A stretch of DNA of 45,616 bases from Polaromonas sp. (lineage in GTDB: Bacteria; Pseudomonadota; Gammaproteobacteria; Burkholderiales; Burkholderiaceae_C): assembly GCF_010365105.1 (NCBI RefSeq), contig NZ_JAAFGZ010000015.1, forward strand, positions 67,116-112,731, in the 5' to 3' direction. Both the position numbers and the translations under genes were made by a program. This document shows, in pieces, positions 7,835 to 16,400 of this stretch. Every line of letters begins with the position of its first letter. Positions within the stretch are counted from its first letter, which is position 1. The notes beneath the pieces are model-generated. The model was not told the DNA's origin. It searched no databases and saw only the letters and a list, made by a program, of their open reading frames with translations.

Positions 7835-9316
7835 ATGAGAAGCTACAAATTGTACCTGCTGGCAATCGCCATGCTGTTGACGGCACGCCGGGCATGGGTG
7901 GTTTTTTTTGTGCTCGCATGCAATGCGCATGCTGCTCCAATAGGAGAAGTCACTCTCACTATCGGTCAGGCAATACTTGTATCGCAAAACGGTCAGTCAT
8001 TTCCTGTTTTGCGCGGAAGCAAGATTCGCTCGGGCGACCGTATTGAAACATCCGAGGGTGGCCATGTCCACATCCGCTTTGTCGACGGCGCTCTTGTCAG
8101 TGTCCGTCCGACAAGTCGTCTGATCGTAGAAGATTATCAGTACAACGCTCAGCAGGTAGATCGTTCACTCGTGCGCTTTCGCCTTGAAAAAGGCGTGGTG
8201 CGCGCTATTTCAGGTGCTGCAGCGGAAGGCGCGAAAGACCGTTTTCGTCTCAATACCCCTTTAGTCGCTATTGGTGTCAAAGGTACAGACTTTGTCGTCA
8301 AAAGCGAAAGCAATCAGACCATTGCCATGGTTAACCAGGGTGCTATCGTCATGGCTCCATTTGGAGAGGGTTGTTCAAGCCGTGGGAACGGCCCCTGCGG
8401 ATCGATATCCGGAAAACTGCTTTCAGCTGAAATGCGCAACACGCTAGTGGAGTTTAAAAGCAGTAGCATGCAGGCCGAATTAAAGTCTTTCGGCGTTGCC
8501 AAGGCGCCTGAAGTAGTTCTGGCATCTGCAGATGTACGTTCCACTGTGGAAACAGCCAACACACGGGAAGCCCCTAAATCCAACACCACCACAAGTAACG
8601 ATACCGCTGAATTGGCACTGGTCCAAAGCGTGGTTCGTACCGTGGGTGATTTGGCTTTGGCGCCGGGCGTCGCAATACCACAGGCATTGCCCTTATCACC
8701 TGTGGATACCGGAACTCCCGTTGTTCCCGGAACTCCCGTTGTTCCCGGAACTCCCGTTGTTCCCGGAACTCCCGTTGTTCCCGGAACTCCCGTTGTTCCC
8801 GTCACATCTGTTGCCACTGAACCCGCGCAGTTGGTTTGGGGGCGCTGGGCTGGAGCCGCCCTTGATGCCGGTGACTTCTCCGTTGCCAGGCTTGATGCGC
8901 GCCAAGGACGCAACGTTACGGTGGGAGACAGCAATTTCATTCTCTACCGCACAGAAAATGGCGCTACGACCATTTCGCAAAACTTGGGCAACATAAACTT
9001 TGGATTGCAGCAAGCTTACGTCCGCCTTACATCGCCAGCACTTGCAGTTTTGCCTGCAACTGTACTTGGCGGCCAGTTGTCGATTGATTTTGCCTCGCGC
9101 CAATTCAACACATCATTGAGCTTATCTTCGGCCACCACGAGTACTGTCAGCCTTCAGGCGGCTGGCGTGCTTCGTGATGATGGGCTATTCACCTCCCGCG
9201 GCGCAGCTCAGTCCCTGGCCGGTGCAGCTGCTTTCGACGGAAAGTCTGCAGGTTACCTGTTTGAGAAAGCAGTTGCTGGTGGCACTTTCTCCGGCATCAC
9301 CCTTTGGTCACGTTGA
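7835..9316 (+). CDS. FecR-domain periplasmic protein with Pro-Val-rich linker
   Basis: A 493-residue predicted secreted protein. An N-terminal signal peptide ends near NAHA|APIG; the ATG at 7871 would give a more conventional signal, so the start is uncertain. Residues about 27-190 form a FecR domain: GDRIETSEGGHVHIRFVDGA, RFRLEKGVVRAIS and LNTPLVAIGVKGTDFVV. In FecR proteins this domain senses or relays signals in the periplasm. A linker with five exact GTPVVP repeats leads to a beta-rich C-terminal domain (about 330-493). The stop overlaps the start of the CHASE2 cyclase gene. A CRP-type operator lies just upstream. It probably relays envelope information to the cyclase or the barrel protein encoded downstream. 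Confidence 0.85.
   Translation: MRSYKLYLLAIAMLLTARRAWVVFFVLACNAHAAPIGEVTLTIGQAILVSQNGQSFPVLRGSKIRSGDRIETSEGGHVHIRFVDGALVSVRPTSRLIVEDYQYNAQQVDRSLVRFRLEKGVVRAISGAAAEGAKDRFRLNTPLVAIGVKGTDFVVKSESNQTIAMVNQGAIVMAPFGEGCSSRGNGPCGSISGKLLSAEMRNTLVEFKSSSMQAELKSFGVAKAPEVVLASADVRSTVETANTREAPKSNTTTSNDTAELALVQSVVRTVGDLALAPGVAIPQALPLSPVDTGTPVVPGTPVVPGTPVVPGTPVVPGTPVVPVTSVATEPAQLVWGRWAGAALDAGDFSVARLDARQGRNVTVGDSNFILYRTENGATTISQNLGNINFGLQQAYVRLTSPALAVLPATVLGGQLSIDFASRQFNTSLSLSSATTSTVSLQAAGVLRDDGLFTSRGAAQSLAGAAAFDGKSAGYLFEKAVAGGTFSGITLWSR
8711..8800 (+). repeat. Five identical 18-bp tandem repeats (GTPVVP linker)
   Basis: The unit GGAACTCCCGTTGTTCCC is repeated five times without a mismatch and encodes Gly-Thr-Pro-Val-Val-Pro. 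The unit is a multiple of three, so copy changes would alter linker length and not the frame. Exact identity suggests recent slippage. Confidence 0.95.
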
Positions 9317-11343
9317 TGAAGCTGTTTGCAAGCAGCTGGTTGGTATGGCCTTGGCATAGCCGTGCTGTTCTGGTGGTGCTTGCTGCAATGGCGTGGTTGC
9401 TGTGGGTTGCGATCTCGCCCGCCAGCCTTCAGGAACTCGATGAACGCAGCACGGACTATCTTTGGCGAATCACCGCTAGCGAAACTCCTGAACGGCGAAT
9501 CATCGTTGTGGATATTGACGATGCCAGCCTTGCCCAGATTGGACCATGGCCGTGGCCGCGTGAGGTAATAGCTCAGTTGACACGCAAACTCGACCATCAG
9601 GGTGTGGGGCTTAAACTTTTTGACATAGTGTTCACTGACGAACGCAGTGGCAGCATCGAGTTGTCGCATGCGCTGGCTGCACGTGATGGCGACAGCCCGT
9701 CGGTTCTGGCGCAGGTATTTGCGTTGCGAAACGAAAGTCAATTGCGCTTGGGCGCTTTGGCAGGGGCCGTTGCAGGCGTTGGCTGCCAGACCCCTTCCGT
9801 GCCTGCGCAAGGTTTCATTGCCAATGCGTATGGTCTGCATGACCGCGTAGGGCACATCACGCCCACGCTGGACCGCGATGGCGCAGTGCGTCAGATTCCG
9901 GGGTTTGTGTGTTCTGATGAACATATTTACCCCAGCCTTACGCTGGCCGGCTTGGCTGCACTTGATCAGCCCGCACTTGCGCCACCGCGCGCACCGGCCT
10001 TGTTTCCCATCGCAGGTATCGGTCCATGGCAGCCTGCCTGGCAGTTGCCATCGCCTATCTTGCCGGGTACTCTCATTGGCATGGACGCTCAAGGTCAGAT
10101 TCGTATTCCCTACGGCATCGCTCGGAGCGCCTGGACATCGATTTCGGCTGTCGACGTCCTGCACGACAGGGTGCCTGCCAACACGCTCAATGGCGCTTGG
10201 GTGATTGTGGGTGCCTCAGCGTTTGGCTTGGCTGATGCGGTTCCAACCGCATTGGGTGGCGCTGTTAGCGGAGCAGAAGTCCATGCCCAATTGCTCGCAG
10301 CCATGCTTGACAATGCTGTGCCTTACACCCCTCGTGCAGCAGGCTGGTTGCAATTTGGCTATGTATTGCTGGTGTTGGTGTGTCTGTTAATGCTTGTCGC
10401 AAGACGGCCCCTGCGCGAACGCCGGGCTGTTGTGCTATTGCCCGTGGCAGCCGCAGCTTTTGCCTTGCTCGGGTTTACGCTGCACGCAGCAGCTCTGCTT
10501 CACGCCAACTGGTTTGTGGGCTGGTCTTCAGCCGCGCTCGCTATTTGCCTTGTTGGGGGCACACTGGCCGTCGGTGAACATGCTCGCAGTTTGTTTGAAA
10601 AAGGCCGGCTTTATCGCAACCTTTCAAGCTACGTGCCTAGTCCGGTTGCCGAGAAAATTGCGCTAACAGAACCAACCAGCGAAATTGAAGCCCGCCGAAG
10701 CGACGTCACCGTGTTGGTTGCCGACTTGCAAAACTTCTCTCGTTATTGCGAGGCACTTCCACCCGAAGATGCTGCCCGTGTGTTGCACCGATTTTTCAGC
10801 ACGGCAGCAACCATCATACAAGCCCACGGAGGTGTCGTTGAAGAAATGGTGGGCGATAACCTGCTGGCGGTTTTCAATGGACCACTTGCTTGTGAAAACC
10901 ACCCGTTTAAAGCACTGACAGTTGCCCGCGAACTTCAGCTGCGTTGTAGCGAAGAGTTGCCCAACACTGCTGGAATTGGATTGGAACCGCTAAGCATCAG
11001 CGTTGGACTCGAAAGCGGCATGGCCTTAATCGGCTCTTTTGGCCCGGCCCGCAGACGTGTCCATACCGTTTTGGGGCAAACCGTCACGATTGCACTCAGA
11101 CTCCAAGGACTGACCGCTGATCTGGCCTACCCCGTGCTGGTTGGCCAGAGTGCCGCCGAACGGATTGGACTCCTGGGCGAGCAGTCCGATCTGGCGCTCA
11201 AACCTCTAGGAAGCTTTCTTTTGCCCGGATTAAAGCAGCCTTGCAAAATATTTACACTACGTACACTCTTGCAGACTGGCGGCATGGCTGAGCAAAGCAC
11301 CCTGCGCTATCTAAATCAACAACACAAAAACATCGTCACGTGA
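9316..11343 (+). CDS. CHASE2-domain class III nucleotide cyclase
   Basis: About 675 residues from ATG 9316, which overlaps the fecR stop; a TTG four codons upstream is less likely. A membrane helix near residues 15-35 is followed by a periplasmic CHASE2 sensor (ERRIIVVDIDDASLAQIGPWPWPRE is its hallmark), three membrane helices (about 340-420) and a cytoplasmic class III cyclase domain. Both metal aspartates are present (D470 in VADLQNF, D514 in VGDN), and an Arg is kept in ALRLQGL. The purine-specifying Lys is Glu (residue 510, as in guanylyl cyclases) and the transition-state Asn of the usual GDAVN is Thr (GQTVT). Product and activity are therefore uncertain. It is the middle gene of an operon with FecR and an outer-membrane barrel. 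Confidence 0.88.
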   Translation: MKLFASSWLVWPWHSRAVLVVLAAMAWLLWVAISPASLQELDERSTDYLWRITASETPERRIIVVDIDDASLAQIGPWPWPREVIAQLTRKLDHQGVGLKLFDIVFTDERSGSIELSHALAARDGDSPSVLAQVFALRNESQLRLGALAGAVAGVGCQTPSVPAQGFIANAYGLHDRVGHITPTLDRDGAVRQIPGFVCSDEHIYPSLTLAGLAALDQPALAPPRAPALFPIAGIGPWQPAWQLPSPILPGTLIGMDAQGQIRIPYGIARSAWTSISAVDVLHDRVPANTLNGAWVIVGASAFGLADAVPTALGGAVSGAEVHAQLLAAMLDNAVPYTPRAAGWLQFGYVLLVLVCLLMLVARRPLRERRAVVLLPVAAAAFALLGFTLHAAALLHANWFVGWSSAALAICLVGGTLAVGEHARSLFEKGRLYRNLSSYVPSPVAEKIALTEPTSEIEARRSDVTVLVADLQNFSRYCEALPPEDAARVLHRFFSTAATIIQAHGGVVEEMVGDNLLAVFNGPLACENHPFKALTVARELQLRCSEELPNTAGIGLEPLSISVGLESGMALIGSFGPARRRVHTVLGQTVTIALRLQGLTADLAYPVLVGQSAAERIGLLGEQSDLALKPLGSFLLPGLKQPCKIFTLRTLLQTGGMAEQSTLRYLNQQHKNIVT

Positions 11344-12785
11344 AAATCAAGGCTTGCCAAAGCGGCCTAAGTAAATGGCTGCTTGTCATGGCTGGCGTTG
11401 CTCTGGAAGCGTTGTCCGTTTCAGCATCTGCAGAGCTGATTGATAGCGCTGCCGGGTCGCTGGCCTCATCGGGTTTAGGGTTGTCATCGGTTGTTTTTGG
11501 CTCGTTAGCCGCCTGCATTGTTAAGCCGGTCTATCCGCTTCCAAATGACCCCGCCAGTCTTGCTGCACTGCAAGCGCAGCTTGATGTTATGGAGCCTGAA
11601 TGCCTGCGAAGCGCAGGCTTTTATGCATGGCGTGGCACCATCCTGCTGGCCCAGAGACAAAATGCGGCCGCTATTGAGGCTCTGGAGCGCGCACTGCTAC
11701 TGGACCCCAGCTTGCCTGGCGCACAACTCGACTACCTCGATGCACTGTTGCGCATCGGCGACAACGCCTCAGCCAAAAACTTGATGAAGCAACTTGCCAC
11801 GCGTACAGACCTACCGGTTAATGTGCGCTCACTTCTTGAACGTGAAATTGCCGCCACGAATACCGACGTGTGGCGAACACATTGGGTGCTGACGGCGGCA
11901 GCAGGGGTTGACAGCAATCTCAACAATGCGCCGGCGCTTAATGAATTGACACTAACTTTCCCCCAAGGCCCTGTCACGCTGCCGCTACTTGAAACTTCCC
12001 GGCCCCGAAATGGTGCAGTCGCACTCAACACTGTTCAGTGGCAAGGCCTCAAGCCCCAAGGTTCGCAATTGTGGCTATTTTTGGCTGAATTAAGGGCTCG
12101 CCATACAGCCTCACCTGCCAGTCGCTACCAGCAGGCCGACCTTTCCGCCAACTGGCTCCAATCCCCCGGTGCGCCCCACCAATGGATGGTCCGCACCGGC
12201 TTGACCCGTATCGACTTTGGCGGCCAGAAACTGCTGCAAAGTTTTCGTGCCAGCGTGCTGCATCAGTGGCAAGTATCCGATACATCGGTCCTTCCTTCTG
12301 TCTGTAAGCCTGGCATTGGCATTGATCTTGAAGTTCGCCACTACCCGGTTTCCTTCGAACTTAACGGCGGCTATGGTGGCCTGGTGGGCGCTCTGAATTG
12401 CCGTGGCGTTAACAGCCTGGATATGCAATTGCGCCTTGGTAGGGACCAAGCGGATACGCCCAGTCGCCCAGGCGGACATTACCGGCGCGCAGAGTTGCAC
12501 CTTAATTGGGAGGCGCGGTATGGCTATTCCCGGCTCAATGCCAACTACGTCTATACCCGCCAGATTGATGGCAACGGCTACAGCCCCCTGTTGAGCAACA
12601 ACCAGACCCGCCAGGCCAGCCGCCATAGTTTTCGTGCAGAAATTGCGCGCCCTCTTGAGCCATCGTGGCTTGGAGGCGCGGAAGGATTTTTCAGCATTGA
12701 GTTCAATCAGCAGGCCAGCAACCTTGCTGCCTTTAATAGCCGCCAGAACGCCCTTTACGCGGGGTTGCGGTGGGTGGTTCAATAA
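11340..12785 (+). CDS. TPR-containing outer-membrane beta-barrel protein
   Basis: 481 residues from a GTG that overlaps the cyclase stop by four bases, so it is coupled to it. A signal peptide ends near VSASA|ELID. Residues about 60-165 form TPR-like helices (YAWRGTILLAQRQNAAAIEALERALLLDP). From about 175 the protein shows amphipathic strands typical of a barrel (WVLTAAAGVDSNLNN, then a tyrosine-rich C-terminus ending LYAGLRWVVQ). This layout resembles the TPR/porin family that includes surface lipoprotein assembly modifiers, though cargo genes of that type are absent. With FecR and CHASE2 partners it could be the outer-membrane input of a trans-envelope sensor, or a secretion pore. The function is not established. 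Confidence 0.75.
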   Translation: MKIKACQSGLSKWLLVMAGVALEALSVSASAELIDSAAGSLASSGLGLSSVVFGSLAACIVKPVYPLPNDPASLAALQAQLDVMEPECLRSAGFYAWRGTILLAQRQNAAAIEALERALLLDPSLPGAQLDYLDALLRIGDNASAKNLMKQLATRTDLPVNVRSLLEREIAATNTDVWRTHWVLTAAAGVDSNLNNAPALNELTLTFPQGPVTLPLLETSRPRNGAVALNTVQWQGLKPQGSQLWLFLAELRARHTASPASRYQQADLSANWLQSPGAPHQWMVRTGLTRIDFGGQKLLQSFRASVLHQWQVSDTSVLPSVCKPGIGIDLEVRHYPVSFELNGGYGGLVGALNCRGVNSLDMQLRLGRDQADTPSRPGGHYRRAELHLNWEARYGYSRLNANYVYTRQIDGNGYSPLLSNNQTRQASRHSFRAEIARPLEPSWLGGAEGFFSIEFNQQASNLAAFNSRQNALYAGLRWVVQ

Positions 12786-12906
12786 GTTGAAAACGCTACT
12801 TGTCTGCCTGGCAGTCTATTGAGCGTCCCACCCAAGCCAAGCCGCCCGGACGGGCAGGGTTTTATAGGTTGTCGGCAGCATTACTGCGACGGAGCAGATC
12901 AACCAA

Positions 12907-13063
12907 GTGTCCCGTCATGCGCAAACTGCCGGTTCTCGCTGGCCTTCGATGCACATCGCTGCTTTGCAGCCCTTGACAAGGCTTCAACCTTGACAAGGGC
13001 TGCGCCTTGCGCTGCACGTCGATGGCGACGCGATTTCCCGACACTTTGCGCATGACGCGACAC
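12907..13063. repeat. 157-bp imperfect palindrome
   Basis: The outer arms (12907-12923 and 13047-13063) match at 16 of 17 bases; the inner arms (12966-12981 and 12988-13003) match at 15 of 16 around a 6-base loop. The arms share one centre and the sequence between them is partly complementary. It lies in the 650-bp non-coding stretch between the barrel gene and the S-layer-like gene, and no convincing gene overlaps it. It could be a MITE-like remnant, two inverted element ends, or a large structured RNA or terminator. Confidence 0.7.
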
Positions 13064-13084
13064 CGTTGCATTCCACTTCAAGAC

Positions 13085-13330
13085 AGGGGTTGGCCGTCAT
13101 GCTGACATGCAAAAAATTCGCTTTCGAATCTTTGGAATTTGTTTTTTTAAATTTATCAGCAAATTTTTTAATTAAATCAATAATATTGTCAATATTTTTA
13201 GTTTCATTTGCTATTTAAATAAAACTAAAAGTAACATCATTTAAGCCTGAATTTGATTTTTAAAAGTGATTCATGACTTGTTTTAAAAGGAAAATTTCAA
13301 GAACAAGACGGGAAAATTCAGTTTCATGTC
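13085..13330 (+). promoter_or_regulatory. Strongly AT-rich upstream region of the S-layer-like gene
   Basis: About 200 bases, densest at 13125-13290, are far richer in A and T than the flanking genes. They contain small inverted repeats, for example AATATTG-T-CAATATT at 13182-13196 and TTTAGTTT/AAACTAAA arms near 13197-13229. Such DNA is typical of curved, H-NS-bound or UP-element promoter regions. No open reading frame of note lies here. Confidence 0.5.
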
Positions 13331-13331
13331 T

Positions 13332-13347
13332 TGTGACTACAGTCACA
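13332..13347. promoter_or_regulatory. CRP-type operator upstream of the S-layer-like gene
   Basis: TGTGACTACAGTCACA is an exact palindrome, extending to TTGTGACT-AC-AGTCACAA at 13331-13348. It differs by one base from the operator at 7782-7797. Its centre (13339.5) lies 41.5 bases before a predicted transcription start at about 13381, the standard class II activation distance. Confidence 0.82.
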
Positions 13348-13368
13348 ACCATTTACAAAATCTATTTT

Positions 13369-13374
13369 TATACT
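13369..13374 (+). promoter_or_regulatory. Candidate -10 box of the S-layer-like gene
   Basis: The hexamer TATACT lies at the right distance from the CRP-type operator for class II activation, with a predicted start near 13381 and a 55-base leader. No good -35 box is correctly spaced, as expected for an activator-dependent promoter. Confidence 0.5.
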
Positions 13375-13422
13375 GACTGCGGTACTGGGTGCACTGGGCA
13401 TCTGGTCAATTCCTCACCTAGT

Positions 13423-13426
13423 GGAG
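13423..13426 (+). promoter_or_regulatory. Ribosome binding site deciding the S-layer-like start
   Basis: GGAG lies nine bases before ATG 13436. An upstream in-frame GTG at 13421 overlaps this Shine-Dalgarno sequence and so is unlikely to be the start. Confidence 0.75.
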
Positions 13427-13435
13427 AAAACTCTC

Positions 13436-16400
13436 ATGGCGCTTACCGCACAAGAACGCACCAACATCATTAAATTGGTTGTTGTAATGTTTAACGCCGC
13501 TCCTGGCGCAACTTACCTGGCCGAACTGGCCGATGTTTACGAGGCCAACGGCCGCAGCTTGTCCGCACTGGCCAATGATCTGTCCAACACAGGCGCTTAC
13601 AAGGCGCTCAACCCTTCATACCAGACCAACATTGATTTCGCTGCCGCCTTCCTGACGCCCCTGGGCCTGCAGGGCAACTCGGAAGCCCTTGACTTCGTCA
13701 TTTCCAAGTTAAATGCTGGCGTGAGCAAAGGTCAAATTGCTTATGACGCAAGCATGGCAATCAGCAAATACACCGGCGGTGATGCGCAAATTCTTGCAGC
13801 CCAAGCCATCCAGAACAACAAGACCGAAGTGGCAGAGTATTACTCGGTGACGAAGGGCGTCGCCGACACCAATCTGGGTAACTTGCAGGCCCTCCTGGTT
13901 GGCGTAACTGCCGACCCAGCATCGGTAGACGCCGCAATTGCTCATGGCGACATCTTCACGCTCACTACTGATTCGGAAACGATCGTGGGTACCGCAGGCA
14001 ATGACCTGATCACCGGAACCGAAAAAACCTTGGCTTTCGACGTGATTGACGGCGGCGCCGGTGTCGACAAGCTGCGTCTGGTGATCGGTACTGATGGCAT
14101 GACTGGCAGCCTTGGCGAAACCGTCAAGAATGTGGAAGAAGTTGTTATCCAGACCCTGGGCAAGGTCACGACCGATATTTCTGGCTACATCGGTGTTCAA
14201 AACGTCAATGTGACGGCCGTGAACGGCGCGTCTGTTGACTTGACTTCCGCTGCTGCTGAAAGCGTCAAGATCAAGGCAAGCCAAGGCAACGTTGATTTGA
14301 CCGACGAAACTGCAAAAATCCTTGACGTGACGACTGGCCGTAATGCTAGCGTTACTGCTGGTGATGCAACTTCGATCACTGTTAATGTTGGCCAAGGCGA
14401 TAGCGAAGGCTACGGCGCCGATGTGAACGCTGGCAACGTGGGTACGATCGTTGTCAATGCCTTGGCGTCCAGTGCCAGGGTTGAAGCAGGTAATGCAATT
14501 TCCATCATTGTTGACGCTGGCTATAGCGCTGATGTGAACGCAGGCGACGTGGGTTCGATCGTTGTCAATACCTTAAACTCCAATGCTAGCGTTGACGCAG
14601 GTAAAGCAACGTCTATCACTGTTGACGCTGGATATAACGCTTATGTGAACGCAGGCGACGTGGGTACGATTAAAGTCGATGCTTCCCACAATGTTAACGC
14701 TTATGTAGGTAATGTAACTTCCATCACCGTTGACGCTGGTGCCAATGCCGACGTCAAAGCCGGTAGCTCCCTGGCAATTGATGTTGCTGCTGTAGGTGAC
14801 GCATCCGTAGCAGCGCTAGACTCCGCTGCAATTCAGGTCGCTGCGGGCGGTTACGCCTCTGTTGTGGTCGGCCAGGCAGACGATTTTTCCCATTACGGAA
14901 ATATTCCATCATCATTCAGCGTTTCACCGATCGTTGCAACGATTGTTAGCAATGTTGATTCCGTCAATGTCACGTCCGGCGATAGCGCTGACGTGTTGGT
15001 GAGCGGCAATGCGGGCTCGATCGTGATTGATTCGGGTCTCCACGCGACTGTTCAGGTGGGTGTTTATGGCCAGGAATCGTATTCTTATGAAAGCGAAGGA
15101 TCCGATTCATTTGCCGGAGTTACAGCCGTTGCCGGCACCGTCGGCACAGTTGACGTAAGCGCAGTTGCCGATGCCGAAATCTACGTGGTTGGCAATGCCG
15201 GTACGATCAATGTGGTGGCTGGCGACTATGCCGAAGTCCAAGTGGGTGCTTGGGGCGATCAAGCATATTCTTCCGTAAATGGTGGTTACACCGACGTGGA
15301 GTCTGGGCTTGCAACCATCGCCAGCACAGCCGATGCCATCAACGTCACCACCACGACGGGTGATGCTGACGTTTATGTGCTGGGTGATGCTGGCGCCATC
15401 ACGGTCAAGGCTGGCGGTGATGTCGACGTTGAAGTTGGTGACTACGGCGACAATTCCTATTCCTATAGCAATGCTGATGGCTCTTACTCCTATGGGTACT
15501 CGGCGCTGGCAGCCGTCGCCAGTTCGGTTGACAGCGTTTCTGTCACGAGCGGAGACCACGTGGATGTTAGCGTGGTCGGCAATGCCAACACCATCACCGT
15601 CCATGCTGTAAACGGCATGCATATTGATATTGGCGATATGGGTTATGGCGCAGAAACCTATATGTATGACTCGGGTGAAATCCGTCAATACGGCGCTAGC
15701 GCCACCATCGCCAGCACGGTTGGCACCATCAACGCAACTTCAACTGGGGAGGGCCAATCCGTCAATGTTGACGTGGTCGGCAACGCCGGCGCCATCACCA
15801 TCGCTTCGGCTGGTTATGCGTCTGTTGAGGTGGGTAGCCAAGGCGACGAAGCCTATAAACATGACAATGGTGGCTACACATATGAGGATGCTGGCGTAGC
15901 TACCGTAGCCAGCAGCGCTGACGCCCTCGATGTCACTTCTGCTGACGATACCGATATCACTGTCATCGGCAGTGTTGGCACCGTGAAAGTAGCTGCTGGC
16001 CAAAGTGTTTACATCGACGTCGGCTATGAAGGCTACAAAGGCAACTTCGACGAAGAAACCGGTCTGGGCAATAAAGACCTGGCCGCAGTGATCAGCAATG
16101 TGGGCTCCATCGACGTGACGGCCGGAAATGACGTGTTTATCGGCATCACGGGTGATGCCGGTCAGATCACGTTGGCGGTCGGCGCTGATCCTGAGCACAA
16201 CAGCCAAGTTGAAGTCAATGTGGGCGGCACGATCGACGCGCTGTCCATCACGGGTGCTGAAGGTCAAAACTGGAACCCCCGAGCCGTTGACGTTGTCGCC
16301 GGCGCCATCACCGCAATGAGCCTGACCGATGTCAGCCGCGCAGAAGTGTCTGACAACCTTGAGACGGATGTTGCTGATGCCGCGCTGGTTCGTAATGGTC

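Noticed and set aside
8711..8800. Possible CRISPR-like array
   Set aside because: The 18-base units are contiguous with no spacers and lie in frame in a coding sequence.
9253..10164. 303-codon minus-strand frame opposite the CHASE2 region
   Set aside because: No signal peptide or domain, and it spans the junction of two well-supported + strand genes.
12899..13081. Short frames of 60-70 codons on both strands within the 157-bp palindrome
   Set aside because: They arise from the inverted repeat and match no family I recognise; treated as repeat DNA.
13273..13473. 66-codon + strand frame spanning the operator and start of the S-layer-like gene
   Set aside because: It crosses the predicted promoter, ribosome site and true start, and has no motif.
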